Assembly (NCBI GenBank): GCA_002395775.1
Contig: DGUV01000030.1
Coordinates: forward strand, 53,042 to 117,041
Source of the DNA: Prevotellaceae bacterium UBA4301
Lineage (GTDB): Bacteria; Bacteroidota; Bacteroidia; Bacteroidales; Bacteroidaceae
Direction of reading: 5' to 3'
Length of the DNA: 64,000 bases
Made by a program: the position numbers and the translations under genes
Part shown: piece by piece, positions 34,280 through 42,671 of the stretch
Layout of the letters: each line of letters begins with the position of its first letter
How positions within the stretch are numbered: position 1 is the first letter of the stretch
The notes under the pieces: generated by a model
What the model saw: only the letters and a program-made list of their open reading frames with translations
The model's database searches: none
What the model was told of the DNA's origin: nothing

Positions 34280-37200
34280 ATGAAGGCAAAATTATTTTCT
34301 CTGCTTGCCATGGTTTTAATGACCATCGGAGTGCAGGCACAGTGGCCGGCCCCAGTTGCTCCAGAATCTCCGATACATGGAGTGGACTACGTGGCCGATG
34401 GCACCACCGCCTACTACATCTACAATGTAGGTTGTGGCCAGTTTGTAACTGGTGCGAACAGCTGGAGTACCCAGATTTCACTGGGAACGAACAGTGAACC
34501 CTATCTGGAGGTAGTGGTTGAAGCATTGCCGGAGGAAGACGAAGAAGCGTATCCCGGTGCCGTGAAAGTGAGACTGAACCCTGCAAAGGGCGACCAGACA
34601 GTGAACGGTGCAAATGGCGAACGCAAGTTCAACGGAACATATTTGTTCCGCGACAGCAACGAGAGCGGCTTCATCGACCACAATGCGCAACCCACCTGGT
34701 ACTGGAACTTCGAAAAGACAGAAAGCGGCAACTACCACTGGCATTCTGCCTATGGCATGGGCTTTTACCCCGAAGAAGAGTACGCAGCCGGCAAGGGTGC
34801 TGGCAACCCTGTCGTCTTTAACGCCAGTGTCGAGGATGCCAACATCGAGTGGGCATTCGTCCTCGTTGATGGGCTGGACAAGGAGGCCATCGCCACCTTT
34901 GCCGAAGCCATGACGCTCTATGAGGCCAAGCTGGACCTCTACAACACACTGCTTGAGGCTAAGGAAGAGGGTGTGGACACCGATGCTGCCGGTGCTGTTT
35001 ACAACAATGCCGATGCCACACCAGAAGAACTCAAGGCCGCAGCGAGCAAGCTGAAGTCTGCCATCAAGGAGGCTCAGTTTGGCGACAAGTGGGCTGATGC
35101 CGACGAAGACAATCCTCTGGACGTCACCGACGACGTGATGATCAACCCCAGCTTCGACTTTGACAACGGCATGGAAGGCTGGACCGTCAAGGGAACCACT
35201 CCTGGTACTTTCGCATGGGACAATCAGGGTCGTACCACCGCTGGCCCGATGATGGGTTACGAAGGCGACTGGGGTAAGGACTGTGAATGCTTTCATGCCG
35301 TATTCGACATCAGTCAGTACATCGACTTCCTGCCCGCCGGTGTCTATAAGTTCACCTGCCAGGGCTTCTATCGTCCCGACGACGAGGATGTTCCCGCAGA
35401 GCTTTATGCCATCATGCCCGACGGAACAGAGCAGATTGCAAAGATTGCTCACATCGAAGACTACGCCACCACGGAGAAACTTTATTATAACGACTCATGG
35501 CCTGCCGACGGCAACCGCAACGGCAAATGGGTGCCCAATGGTGTGAGCGGTGCAGCCTATCACTTCCACCACATTACTGGTGAAAACGAAGAATATGACT
35601 ACACCAGCGTCCTGAACATCATCGTTGACGAACCCATTGCCGGCATCACCATCGGTGTGCGCACAAAGAGCAAGGGCACATGGGTTATCTTCGACAACTT
35701 CCGTCTGACCTACTACGGCAAGGTTGACCCCAACAAACTGGAGTTGCAAGATCTCGTGAAGAAGAACGACGTGGCCTATGGCAGCATTCTTGATGATCTG
35801 AAGGCTAATGCACAAATCAAGGCCGACTACGAGAGCGCCATGGACGCTGCCCGCGACGCAGATGACAACTATGCTGAAATCCTGAACAACCTGAAAGCTG
35901 CCACCGAAGCCCTGACGGCTTCCATAGCTGACTACACAGAACTGGCAGCTGTCTATGAGGAGACCCGCGAACTGGCCGACAAACTGGAGGCAGAACATCC
36001 TGACTGGGAAGAGCTGGTTAACAACACGAGCGAACTGGCCGATGACATCCAAGAAAAGTTCGAAGACCTGTTGGCAGACCATGCTTATCTGGAAGCCGTA
36101 CGCGACAGTGCAAGAAACTCCATCGTCAATGCCATTGCCGACGGCTCCATCGAGATTAAGGAAGGCGACGACCTGACCATCCTGCTCAGAAATGCCGATT
36201 TCCAGAAGTATGACAACGACGCACACACCGTTCCTGGCTGGGAAGGTAAGGTGAAGGAACTCTCCAAGCAGTGGGGCGACATCGAAAACTATGGCGACTA
36301 CGGAGCAGGACACATCGAGCAGACCATCAAGAACATGCCCGTGGGTGCCTATGACATCACCGTTCAGGGTTTCGTTCGCGGCAACTATAATAAGGTAACG
36401 CTGTTTGCCGGTGACTCCAAGACTTGCTTTAAGCAGATTTGGGAAGAGTATGCTACCGAGCCCAGTTTCGGCACGGAAGAAGACTGTGTCAACACTGGAT
36501 GGCCCTACGACTCCAGAGGTGAATTGGAAGACGGGACTGTCATTTTCCGCCCCAACTCGATGGAAGGCGCTGCCAAGACATTTGCCAAGATTAACCCCAT
36601 CACGGGCGAACCCTTCTACACCAACCACTGCCGCATCGTGCTCACCAAGGCTGGAGACCTGACAATCGGTGTCGATGTAAAGGAAGCCGTGGATGAAGAA
36701 ATCTGGGCCATCTGGGATAACTTCCGCATCGCCTATGCCGGCAGCTCCATCGACCTATTTGCCGATGAAATCCATAATCGTCAGGAGGCAGTTCGCAAGG
36801 CCCTGAATGACGAGCAAGCCTTCGTGACGAATCAGGCCACCGTGCTTGCCGACGCTGCCATCAATGCAGGCGACGAAGCATTGGCAGGAAGCAGCATCGA
36901 CGATGTTGTTGCCGCCATGGCACAACTTGAGGAAGCAGAAGCCTACATCAAGGCAGGTGCCGGTCTGGCACAACAACTTGCAGATGTTGCCGAATTCTAT
37001 GGCGGCATGCTCGACCTCGTGGATTCCAGCGACGATGCATATCGTGAATTGGTGACTAAAGCCTATGCGCCACAACCCGAGGAATACGAGAGCAACGAAG
37101 CCCTGCAAGAAGCCATCGATGCCATCAAGAACGGATGGAGCGGCTATGTAATGTACGACATAAAGAACACTGCAAGTGCCGACAACCCCGAAGATGTCAC

Positions 37201-37918
37201 ACTCATCATCTACAATCCCGACTACACCGACCCCATCACCATGGAAGACTCGGCTGAAGGCTGGACCATTGAAAGAGATGGCGGTTCGCACAACGCAAGC
37301 GGCGGCGAGCTCGAGTGCTATGACAACAACACATTCGTTGTCAGCCAGACGCTGCGCGGCTTGGAGCCTGGCTTCTACACACTGGGTCTCAGCGCATTCT
37401 ACCGTGCCGGATTCCCTGGTGACTACACCGACTCACTGGCCAACGTACACAATGCCGAACTCTTTGCTCTGACCCAGGTTGCTGAATACACCCAGCCCGT
37501 GATGAATGCTGTCGAAGGCGGACAACCCATCATGGAAGGTGTTGGCGGCGAGAGCCACGTTGTGATTGAGAGCAGCGGCATAGACCTCTACATCCCCAAT
37601 GACATGGCTGCTGCCAAGCAATACCTCGACCTGGGATACTACCTCAACGAAAAGACCTTTGAAGTTGGCGAAGACGGCATTGCCACCGTGGGCATCCGCA
37701 AGAATGAGCACATCAACGGTGACTGGACCATCTTCACAGCCTGGACGCTCTACTACCTGGGCAAGACTGCTCCCGATGCCATTGAGGACATCGAAGTCAG
37801 CAATGAGACTCGCCAGAGCGAGGAGAGCAATAGCTGGTATGACCTTGCAGGTCGCCGTGTGCTGAAACCCACAAAGGGCATATACATCAAGACTGGCCGA
37901 AAAGTTGTTGTGAAATAA
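34280..37918 (+). CDS. Large secreted multidomain protein with three jelly-roll modules
   Basis: I do not recognise a named family for this 1212-residue protein. It has a signal peptide (1-21), a first beta-rich domain (about 30-210, AYYIYNVGCGQFVTGANSW, possibly beta-trefoil), and three carbohydrate-binding-like jelly-roll modules starting near residues 285 (INPSFDF), 632 (LRNADFQ) and 972 (IYNPDYTDP). Two end alike (VIFDNFRLTYYGK, AIWDNFRIAYAG) and the third similarly (TAWTLYYLGK). Acidic helical FIVAR-like stretches separate them. The tail WYDLAGRRVLKPTKGIYI is a T9SS-type sorting signal. No catalytic motif is visible. A surface glycan-binding role near the xylan genes is inferred. A strong terminator follows. 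Confidence 0.75.
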   Translation: MKAKLFSLLAMVLMTIGVQAQWPAPVAPESPIHGVDYVADGTTAYYIYNVGCGQFVTGANSWSTQISLGTNSEPYLEVVVEALPEEDEEAYPGAVKVRLNPAKGDQTVNGANGERKFNGTYLFRDSNESGFIDHNAQPTWYWNFEKTESGNYHWHSAYGMGFYPEEEYAAGKGAGNPVVFNASVEDANIEWAFVLVDGLDKEAIATFAEAMTLYEAKLDLYNTLLEAKEEGVDTDAAGAVYNNADATPEELKAAASKLKSAIKEAQFGDKWADADEDNPLDVTDDVMINPSFDFDNGMEGWTVKGTTPGTFAWDNQGRTTAGPMMGYEGDWGKDCECFHAVFDISQYIDFLPAGVYKFTCQGFYRPDDEDVPAELYAIMPDGTEQIAKIAHIEDYATTEKLYYNDSWPADGNRNGKWVPNGVSGAAYHFHHITGENEEYDYTSVLNIIVDEPIAGITIGVRTKSKGTWVIFDNFRLTYYGKVDPNKLELQDLVKKNDVAYGSILDDLKANAQIKADYESAMDAARDADDNYAEILNNLKAATEALTASIADYTELAAVYEETRELADKLEAEHPDWEELVNNTSELADDIQEKFEDLLADHAYLEAVRDSARNSIVNAIADGSIEIKEGDDLTILLRNADFQKYDNDAHTVPGWEGKVKELSKQWGDIENYGDYGAGHIEQTIKNMPVGAYDITVQGFVRGNYNKVTLFAGDSKTCFKQIWEEYATEPSFGTEEDCVNTGWPYDSRGELEDGTVIFRPNSMEGAAKTFAKINPITGEPFYTNHCRIVLTKAGDLTIGVDVKEAVDEEIWAIWDNFRIAYAGSSIDLFADEIHNRQEAVRKALNDEQAFVTNQATVLADAAINAGDEALAGSSIDDVVAAMAQLEEAEAYIKAGAGLAQQLADVAEFYGGMLDLVDSSDDAYRELVTKAYAPQPEEYESNEALQEAIDAIKNGWSGYVMYDIKNTASADNPEDVTLIIYNPDYTDPITMEDSAEGWTIERDGGSHNASGGELECYDNNTFVVSQTLRGLEPGFYTLGLSAFYRAGFPGDYTDSLANVHNAELFALTQVAEYTQPVMNAVEGGQPIMEGVGGESHVVIESSGIDLYIPNDMAAAKQYLDLGYYLNEKTFEVGEDGIATVGIRKNEHINGDWTIFTAWTLYYLGKTAPDAIEDIEVSNETRQSEESNSWYDLAGRRVLKPTKGIYIKTGRKVVVK

Positions 37919-37960
37919 ACTTGAAGGATTTGTTTCTAGTTATTTTTAGTTAGTTGGTTT

Positions 37961-38004
37961 GTCGCCGGGAGATTACCTATGAAAGGGCTCCCGGCGACAT
38001 TTTT
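37961..38004 (+). terminator. Rho-independent terminator
   Basis: GTCGCCGGGAG (37961-37971) and CTCCCGGCGAC (37987-37997) form a perfect 11-bp stem, followed by ATTTTTT. It ends the 34280-37918 transcript. Confidence 0.9.
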
Positions 38005-38033
38005 TACCAACAAGTCTCCCACCCCCTTATCCG

Positions 38034-38296
<263 letters not shown>

Positions 38297-38309
38297 TTAG
38301 GCAGAAACA

Positions 38310-38341
38310 TTTGGATATTCAAGTATTTTATACTATCTTTG
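38310..38341 (+). promoter_or_regulatory. Canonical promoter reading into the 21-22-nt repeat
   Basis: TTTG (38310-38313), 20-nt spacer, TATCTTTG (38334-38341). No protein gene follows; the transcript would cover the repeat array at 38380-38599. Confidence 0.65.
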
Positions 38342-38379
38342 CACTATAGAACAGACCCGGAAAGGGAATAATATTGCAA

Positions 38380-38423
38380 AATATTGCACGGCGTGAGATT
38401 AATGTTTCACGTCGTGCAATATT
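38380..38423 (+). repeat. 17-bp hairpin at the start of the repeat array
   Basis: AATATTGCACGGCGTGA (38380-38396) pairs at 16 of 17 positions with TCACGTCGTGCAATATT (38407-38423) across a 10-nt loop. The right arm is also part of the first 21-nt unit. Confidence 0.7.
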
Positions 38424-38599
38424 CGTTTCTCGTCGTGCGACAATCAGTTCACGTCGGCGTTCAGTCTATCCTCCTTAGGCGTTCGGCTCTTTCCTCCTAA
38501 GAGCCGAGGCTTACCCTCCTAATGCCTGGGACTTATCCTCCTAGGTGTCTCCCCCGCAACGCCTAAGAGTCTCCCTCGTAACGCCCATTAACTCCGTAG
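38405..38599 (+). repeat. Nine consecutive 21-22-nt degenerate repeat units
   Basis: Units begin at 38405, 38426, 38447 (21 nt each), then 38468, 38490, 38512, 38534, 38556 and 38578 (22 nt each). The first three share TTCNCGTCG(TG/GC)CG; the next four share CCTCCTWRG; the last two share AACGCC. Sequence drifts from unit to unit but the period holds. No coding frame is supported. Confidence 0.75.
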
Positions 38600-38644
38600 G
38601 AGATCTTGAATGAATTTTACTATTAAACTATTATTTCTTCCCCC

Positions 38645-38678
38645 TTTGCTTGTTTATCAGAAATAATTCGTATATTTG
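38645..38678 (+). promoter_or_regulatory. Second promoter in the 38-39 kb intergenic region
   Basis: TTTG (38645-38648), 22-nt spacer, TATATTTG (38671-38678). No convincing gene lies directly downstream; the 38676-38858 frame would need a TTG start and is not supported. Confidence 0.5.
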
Positions 38679-38814
38679 ATATTTTGTATCGAACTTACTT
38701 CCGCTCGAGAAACACGAGAACAGTCCTTATTAGGCCTGCTTTGTCTTGATATAGACATGACAGAGAACAAGTTTTCCATCTATGTCCACTCCTCGACAAA
38801 AAATTTTGATTTTA

Positions 38815-38846
38815 TTTGTGTTTCTCCTCACTTAATCGTAACTTTG
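38815..38846 (+). promoter_or_regulatory. Third promoter, upstream of structured RNA and ATPase operon
   Basis: TTTG (38815-38818), 20-nt spacer, TAACTTTG (38839-38846): a textbook Bacteroidetes promoter. Transcription would begin near 38850, giving either a ~230-nt small RNA or a ~285-nt leader for the operon at 39135. Confidence 0.7.
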
Positions 38847-38849
38847 CCT

Positions 38850-39085
38850 GCGAGATAACAATAAATAACCTGCCAATGAAATAAAAAACAAAAGAAACTA
38901 ACATAGGATGAAGCGTCCGCTTTAGTTCTTGTTCTTCGAAAATCGGCAAATTAGAGAAGAGCACACAAGAGTAAAAGTACGGATGCTCACGCCGCGGGCG
39001 TGGGCTTTTACTCGTAGATGTGTGCATAGGTGTTTGCCGATACCTCGAAGAACGTAGACGAAGTAAGTAGTCCACGTTTTCTTTT
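38850..39085 (+). ncRNA. Candidate structured RNA (rod-shaped hairpin) or operon leader
   Basis: Five stems stack into one rod. Going inward they are 38931-38939/39045-39053 (9 bp), 38942-38950/39033-39041 (9 bp), 38961-38967/39019-39025 (7 bp), 38969-38977/39005-39013 (9 bp), and 38986-38993/38997-39004 (8 bp, with one G-U). All but the last are perfect Watson-Crick. The outer 18 bp are separated from the inner part by a 10x7 internal loop. A canonical promoter sits at 38815-38846 and a TTTTCTTTTT run at 39077-39086 could end the RNA. The plan (closing stem, central bubble, terminal stem) recalls 6S RNA, but I cannot assign it. It has no open reading frame of its own. Confidence 0.6.
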
Positions 39086-39134
39086 TGTGCACAAACGAGT
39101 GCGGAATGTTTTATATTCTTAAAGATTACATTTA

Positions 39135-41423
39135 ATGATGACCATAGTTGGGCTGTCCCTCTTCTTTATTATTTTAATTATTGCTCTTAGCCCATCAGAA
39201 AAAAGGAAAAGAGGAAATACCCCGTCGGATTTCTTAATGAGAAGAGATAATATTGACAGGGAGCGTCCTTTTGTATCGGATGCACTTAAGATGTTAAAGA
39301 CTGAAGAAGATGATTGTAGAAAGACTTTCTTACGAGGTTTAACCGATTATTATAAGACAGACAAGAAAGAAACACTACTTGACACGGATTTGGATGAATC
39401 ACAAATGGAGTCCTATAATCAACTATTAGAGACCTTCGACCTATTAAAGCAGTGTGATAAGATATGGCTTATTAGTTCTAAAGACGTTAATTTGACTACA
39501 AAGTCTTCTGCAACTTATTTTGTTAATCGCCAGCAGGCATCATTCACGTCCAGCCAATTTAATCATGTTCGAATAGCGGATGCTGAATACATACCAGAGA
39601 TTCGGGATACAAACTTTTCTTATTACATTTATCCCAGGTTTATTATTAAGGCAAAGAACGGAATAGATTTTGAAATTGTTCCGATAGACAAAGTCAGTTG
39701 CTCGTGTTTGCCACAAAGGTTTGTAGAAGATGAGTATGACTTTATGTTGCCAAAAGAAGGGAAGGTGGTTGATTACACATACCGATACGTTAACAAGAAT
39801 GGGACACCAGACAGACGATACAGTGACAACAAGAAAGTGCCAGTATTTCTGTATGGAGAACTGGCGATTGAGCCTTTCGGCCTAAAATATCATGTCAGCA
39901 ATTATGAGATTGCTCAGAAGTTTGAACATGTCTTCAGGAATTTTCAAGGAAATAAGAATGTAGAGACTGACAAGCCTAACCCCGAAGTCTTCGATACTAT
40001 TCTTCCAGATTATTACCATCTTTGCAAGGAGATGGCAAAAACAATATACACATATATAAAAGAACTGGAGGAAGATAATGGTTTTATGACATTTACAAAG
40101 GGCATAGGAGGATTGAATTCTCTGGATGAAGTCGGTTCCTTTACTATCAATCCCCGCCTTTGTATATTGTTCCTTTATGATTTGATAAAATGCTACAAGA
40201 ATCTGGGACATGAATTGACTACTTTCTCCAAAGAGCAACTATGTCCGGCTTTCGTCACGGGGTTGCTCATGGGACATGATGTTGTCTCACAAGATTTGCT
40301 TCAAGACTATATAAAAAAGGTCTTACCCCATATACTGTCGACTTTGAGTACCATTGACGATATAAAGGACAATGAAATGGCGGACTCTTATGCTTTTTAT
40401 TTACCACGAATATTCGAAGCATATGACAAAGAGAGAATCAATGAATATATGGTGTTGCTTTACCGTTATTCTTCCTTGATTGCCAAGGCCGATGGTACAA
40501 TCTCTGAGTTGGAAACCAGATGGCTTGAGGGATTAATGAGAAAGAAACATATTGAATCAGAAAATGATAAAACGGATATTGTTCCTGTTCCCCAACAGCA
40601 GACGAAGATGATACCTAATAAAAATAATCATGCAATTGAAGAACTTAACAGCATGATTGGATTACGTGAGGTGAAGAATGAAATCGGGAAACTCACAAAT
40701 TATATTAAGATTCAGAAAGTTCGTAAAGAACAAGGATTGAAGACTTCCTCTTTATCTTATCACTGCATCTTTACCGGCAATCCCGGAACAGGGAAGACAA
40801 CTGTGGCAAGAATCGTAGCAGAAGTCTATCGGGAACTTGGTATCCTTTCAAAAGGTCATTTGGTGGAGACTGACCGCTCTGGTTTAGTTGCTGAATATGT
40901 TGGACAGACCGCTGTGAAGACAAATAAGATTATTGACACGGCTCTTGACGGTGTCCTATTTATCGACGAAGCATATTCGCTTGCACAAGGAGGAGGAAGA
41001 GATTATGGAATGGAAGCCATTTCTACATTGCTGAAAAGGATGGAGGACGACAGAACTCGCTTGGTCGTCATCTTAGCCGGCTATGGGAATGAAATGCAGA
41101 ATTTCATTAATGCAAACCCTGGTCTACAGTCAAGATTTAATCGTTACATCCATTTCGAGGACTATTCTGCCAACGAACTATTTTCCATATTTGAATTAAA
41201 TGCTAAGAAACTGGATTATATCATTTCACCTGAAGCAGAGAAGGCACTCAGGTGTATAATAGAGAATGCAGTCATTAACAAAGACAAAAACTTTGGCAAT
41301 GCACGTTTTATCCGCAATCTATTTGAAGAAACCATAGAAAACCAGTCTGTCCGACTCGCACAAAAAGGAACTTTATCAAAAGAGATTCTACAATTGATAA
41401 CCGAAGAGGATATTAGGAAATGA
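39135..41423 (+). CDS. Membrane-anchored PH/TerB-like/AAA+ (CbxX-SpoVK type) ATPase
   Basis: The 762-residue protein has an N-terminal membrane helix (about 4-20), a beta-rich PH-like segment (about 110-200), a helical TerB-like region (about 390-475, with ADGTISELE near 451), and a C-terminal CbxX/CfxQ-type AAA+ domain (about 510-760). The latter shows Walker A GNPGTGKTT (about 547), Walker B GVLFIDEAY (about 605), the arginine-finger region GLQSRFNRY (about 660) and sensor-2 text GNARFIRN. AAA+ proteins of this type remodel protein partners. It overlaps the ion-channel gene by ATGA. Codon use is AT-rich, unlike the neighbours on both sides, pointing to horizontal transfer. Function is unknown; defence or stress is proposed. 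Confidence 0.88.
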   Translation: MMTIVGLSLFFIILIIALSPSEKRKRGNTPSDFLMRRDNIDRERPFVSDALKMLKTEEDDCRKTFLRGLTDYYKTDKKETLLDTDLDESQMESYNQLLETFDLLKQCDKIWLISSKDVNLTTKSSATYFVNRQQASFTSSQFNHVRIADAEYIPEIRDTNFSYYIYPRFIIKAKNGIDFEIVPIDKVSCSCLPQRFVEDEYDFMLPKEGKVVDYTYRYVNKNGTPDRRYSDNKKVPVFLYGELAIEPFGLKYHVSNYEIAQKFEHVFRNFQGNKNVETDKPNPEVFDTILPDYYHLCKEMAKTIYTYIKELEEDNGFMTFTKGIGGLNSLDEVGSFTINPRLCILFLYDLIKCYKNLGHELTTFSKEQLCPAFVTGLLMGHDVVSQDLLQDYIKKVLPHILSTLSTIDDIKDNEMADSYAFYLPRIFEAYDKERINEYMVLLYRYSSLIAKADGTISELETRWLEGLMRKKHIESENDKTDIVPVPQQQTKMIPNKNNHAIEELNSMIGLREVKNEIGKLTNYIKIQKVRKEQGLKTSSLSYHCIFTGNPGTGKTTVARIVAEVYRELGILSKGHLVETDRSGLVAEYVGQTAVKTNKIIDTALDGVLFIDEAYSLAQGGGRDYGMEAISTLLKRMEDDRTRLVVILAGYGNEMQNFINANPGLQSRFNRYIHFEDYSANELFSIFELNAKKLDYIISPEAEKALRCIIENAVINKDKNFGNARFIRNLFEETIENQSVRLAQKGTLSKEILQLITEEDIRK

Positions 41424-42154
41424 TTACACGAGTGAAAAATCAAGTATTCTCCATCATTCATGGGGATAAGAAATGGGCCGTTACATATAAGTATCTAATG
41501 CTCATCGCCATTGTTGCAAGTATCATCCCCCTGATGTTTCTCACTGATGACAAACCTATATGGCACAGTGTAGAGATTGTCACTACAGCATTATTTATTC
41601 TCGACTATTTGCTTAGATGGTGGACAGCAGATATGGTAAAGCCATATAGGAGGCATGGGCTTATAACTTATCCTTTTACCCCAATGGCTATTATCGATTT
41701 ACTGTCAATCTTACCCACGTTTAATATCATCACTCCTGCCTTCAAGGTTGCAAGAATAACAAGGCTGCTACGCATCGTTAGAGTTGCGAAAGTCTTTCGC
41801 TATTCAAATAAGTTGTCAGCATTTATGCGTGTGCTCTCAAAAGAAAGAGATGTGCTGGTCGCTGTTCTATTGATAGCACTCTTCTATATATTTGTCACAG
41901 CACTTATAATGTTCAATGTAGAGCCACGAATCAATCCATTGACAGGAGAAGTTACATTTGAATCATTCTTCGACGCACTATATTGGGCAACCGTTACGCT
42001 TACCACTGTCGGATATGGAGACCTTTGTCCCGTTACTGACATAGGCCGGTTCATCAGTATGCTCTCATCTCTTTTTGGCGTCGCTATCATAGCCCTTCCC
42101 TCTGGTGTAATAACAGCAAGCTATTTAGAGGAACTACGTAAAAAATGGAAATAA
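41420..42154 (+). CDS. Voltage-gated K+ channel-like protein (six-helix)
   Basis: The 244-residue protein has six membrane helices plus a pore loop. S4 (about 107-135) carries spaced Arg/Lys residues (ARITRLLRIVRVAKVFR), the voltage-sensor pattern. The filter TTVGYGD lies near residue 195-201, a K+ selectivity motif. The length fits a minimal Kv channel with no cytoplasmic ligand domain. Its start overlaps the ATPase stop (ATGA) and the next gene begins one base after its stop, so the three are coupled. In this setting the channel could be an effector that changes membrane potential when the ATPase is triggered, or a simple K+ channel; the first is inference. Confidence 0.92.
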   Translation: MITRVKNQVFSIIHGDKKWAVTYKYLMLIAIVASIIPLMFLTDDKPIWHSVEIVTTALFILDYLLRWWTADMVKPYRRHGLITYPFTPMAIIDLLSILPTFNIITPAFKVARITRLLRIVRVAKVFRYSNKLSAFMRVLSKERDVLVAVLLIALFYIFVTALIMFNVEPRINPLTGEVTFESFFDALYWATVTLTTVGYGDLCPVTDIGRFISMLSSLFGVAIIALPSGVITASYLEELRKKWK

Positions 42155-42155
42155 T

Positions 42156-42659
42156 ATGGAACAATTAAAAGATGCGGTTATTAAGTTGGTCGAAGTAAAT
42201 AATTACTCTCCGGCCATGAAAGATGCACTTAGCCTTATTATAAAAGGGCAAGTTAGTTATTTAGATATGAAAAACTGTCTTCTAAAGCATGCAGTCACTA
42301 TAGAGGACCTAAAATCAGAGTCACTATCAGTGGTGATTGACTATGCCAGAATGTGCCTTGAAGATGATATCCTCACAGAAGAAGAGATACATAATATCAC
42401 TCTCTTAAAGATGTTTCTGCGTATCCAAGAAGGTGAATTCTACGAGCATCGAAAAGAAGAAGTATCTGCAATTCTATCCAAACAACTTAAGAGAATGTAT
42501 CAAGACAATGTGATAGATAAAGATGAAGCCCTAATGAAAACTGATTTACAAGGACTTTTCAACCTAAGTTTCGACCAGTTTCTGGGAATTGTCAACAACA
42601 TCGCATTGGAGGCATTAGATAGGGGAGCGAATATTAAAGACCTTGACACCTTCATGTAG
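42156..42659 (+). CDS. Small helical protein, third gene of the ATPase-channel operon
   Basis: No named family is recognised. The 167-residue product appears all-helical. The segment EDDILTEEEIHNITLLKMFL (about 68-87) resembles the D-x-x-(I/L)-x-x-x-E pattern of TerB-like domains, also present in the ATPase of this operon, and a second acidic loop (DNVIDKDEA, about 115-123) follows. There is no signal peptide or membrane helix. It starts 1 bp after the channel stop. It may be a cytoplasmic sensor or adaptor for the ATPase; that is inference from linkage and a weak pattern. Its 3' end lies 12 bp from the converging helicase stop. Confidence 0.75.
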   Translation: MEQLKDAVIKLVEVNNYSPAMKDALSLIIKGQVSYLDMKNCLLKHAVTIEDLKSESLSVVIDYARMCLEDDILTEEEIHNITLLKMFLRIQEGEFYEHRKEEVSAILSKQLKRMYQDNVIDKDEALMKTDLQGLFNLSFDQFLGIVNNIALEALDRGANIKDLDTFM

Positions 42660-42671
42660 TATATTCCATCT

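Noticed and set aside
38405..38599. Possible CRISPR array
   Set aside because: The units are contiguous, 21-22 nt, and drift in sequence; there are no identical repeats separated by unique spacers and no cas genes in the window.
38676..38858. 60-codon frame in the cassette leader region
   Set aside because: It requires a TTG start inside a promoter element, and its end overlaps the next promoter; composition is not protein-like.
38850..39085. Retron-type msr-msd RNA
   Set aside because: The hairpin is long enough, but no reverse transcriptase gene is present in the neighbourhood.
39135..41423. Assignment of the AAA+ protein to RuBisCO activation (CbbX) or sporulation (SpoVK)
   Set aside because: Only the ATPase domain is shared; the PH/TerB-like parts, the channel neighbour and the absence of RuBisCO or sporulation genes argue against these roles.
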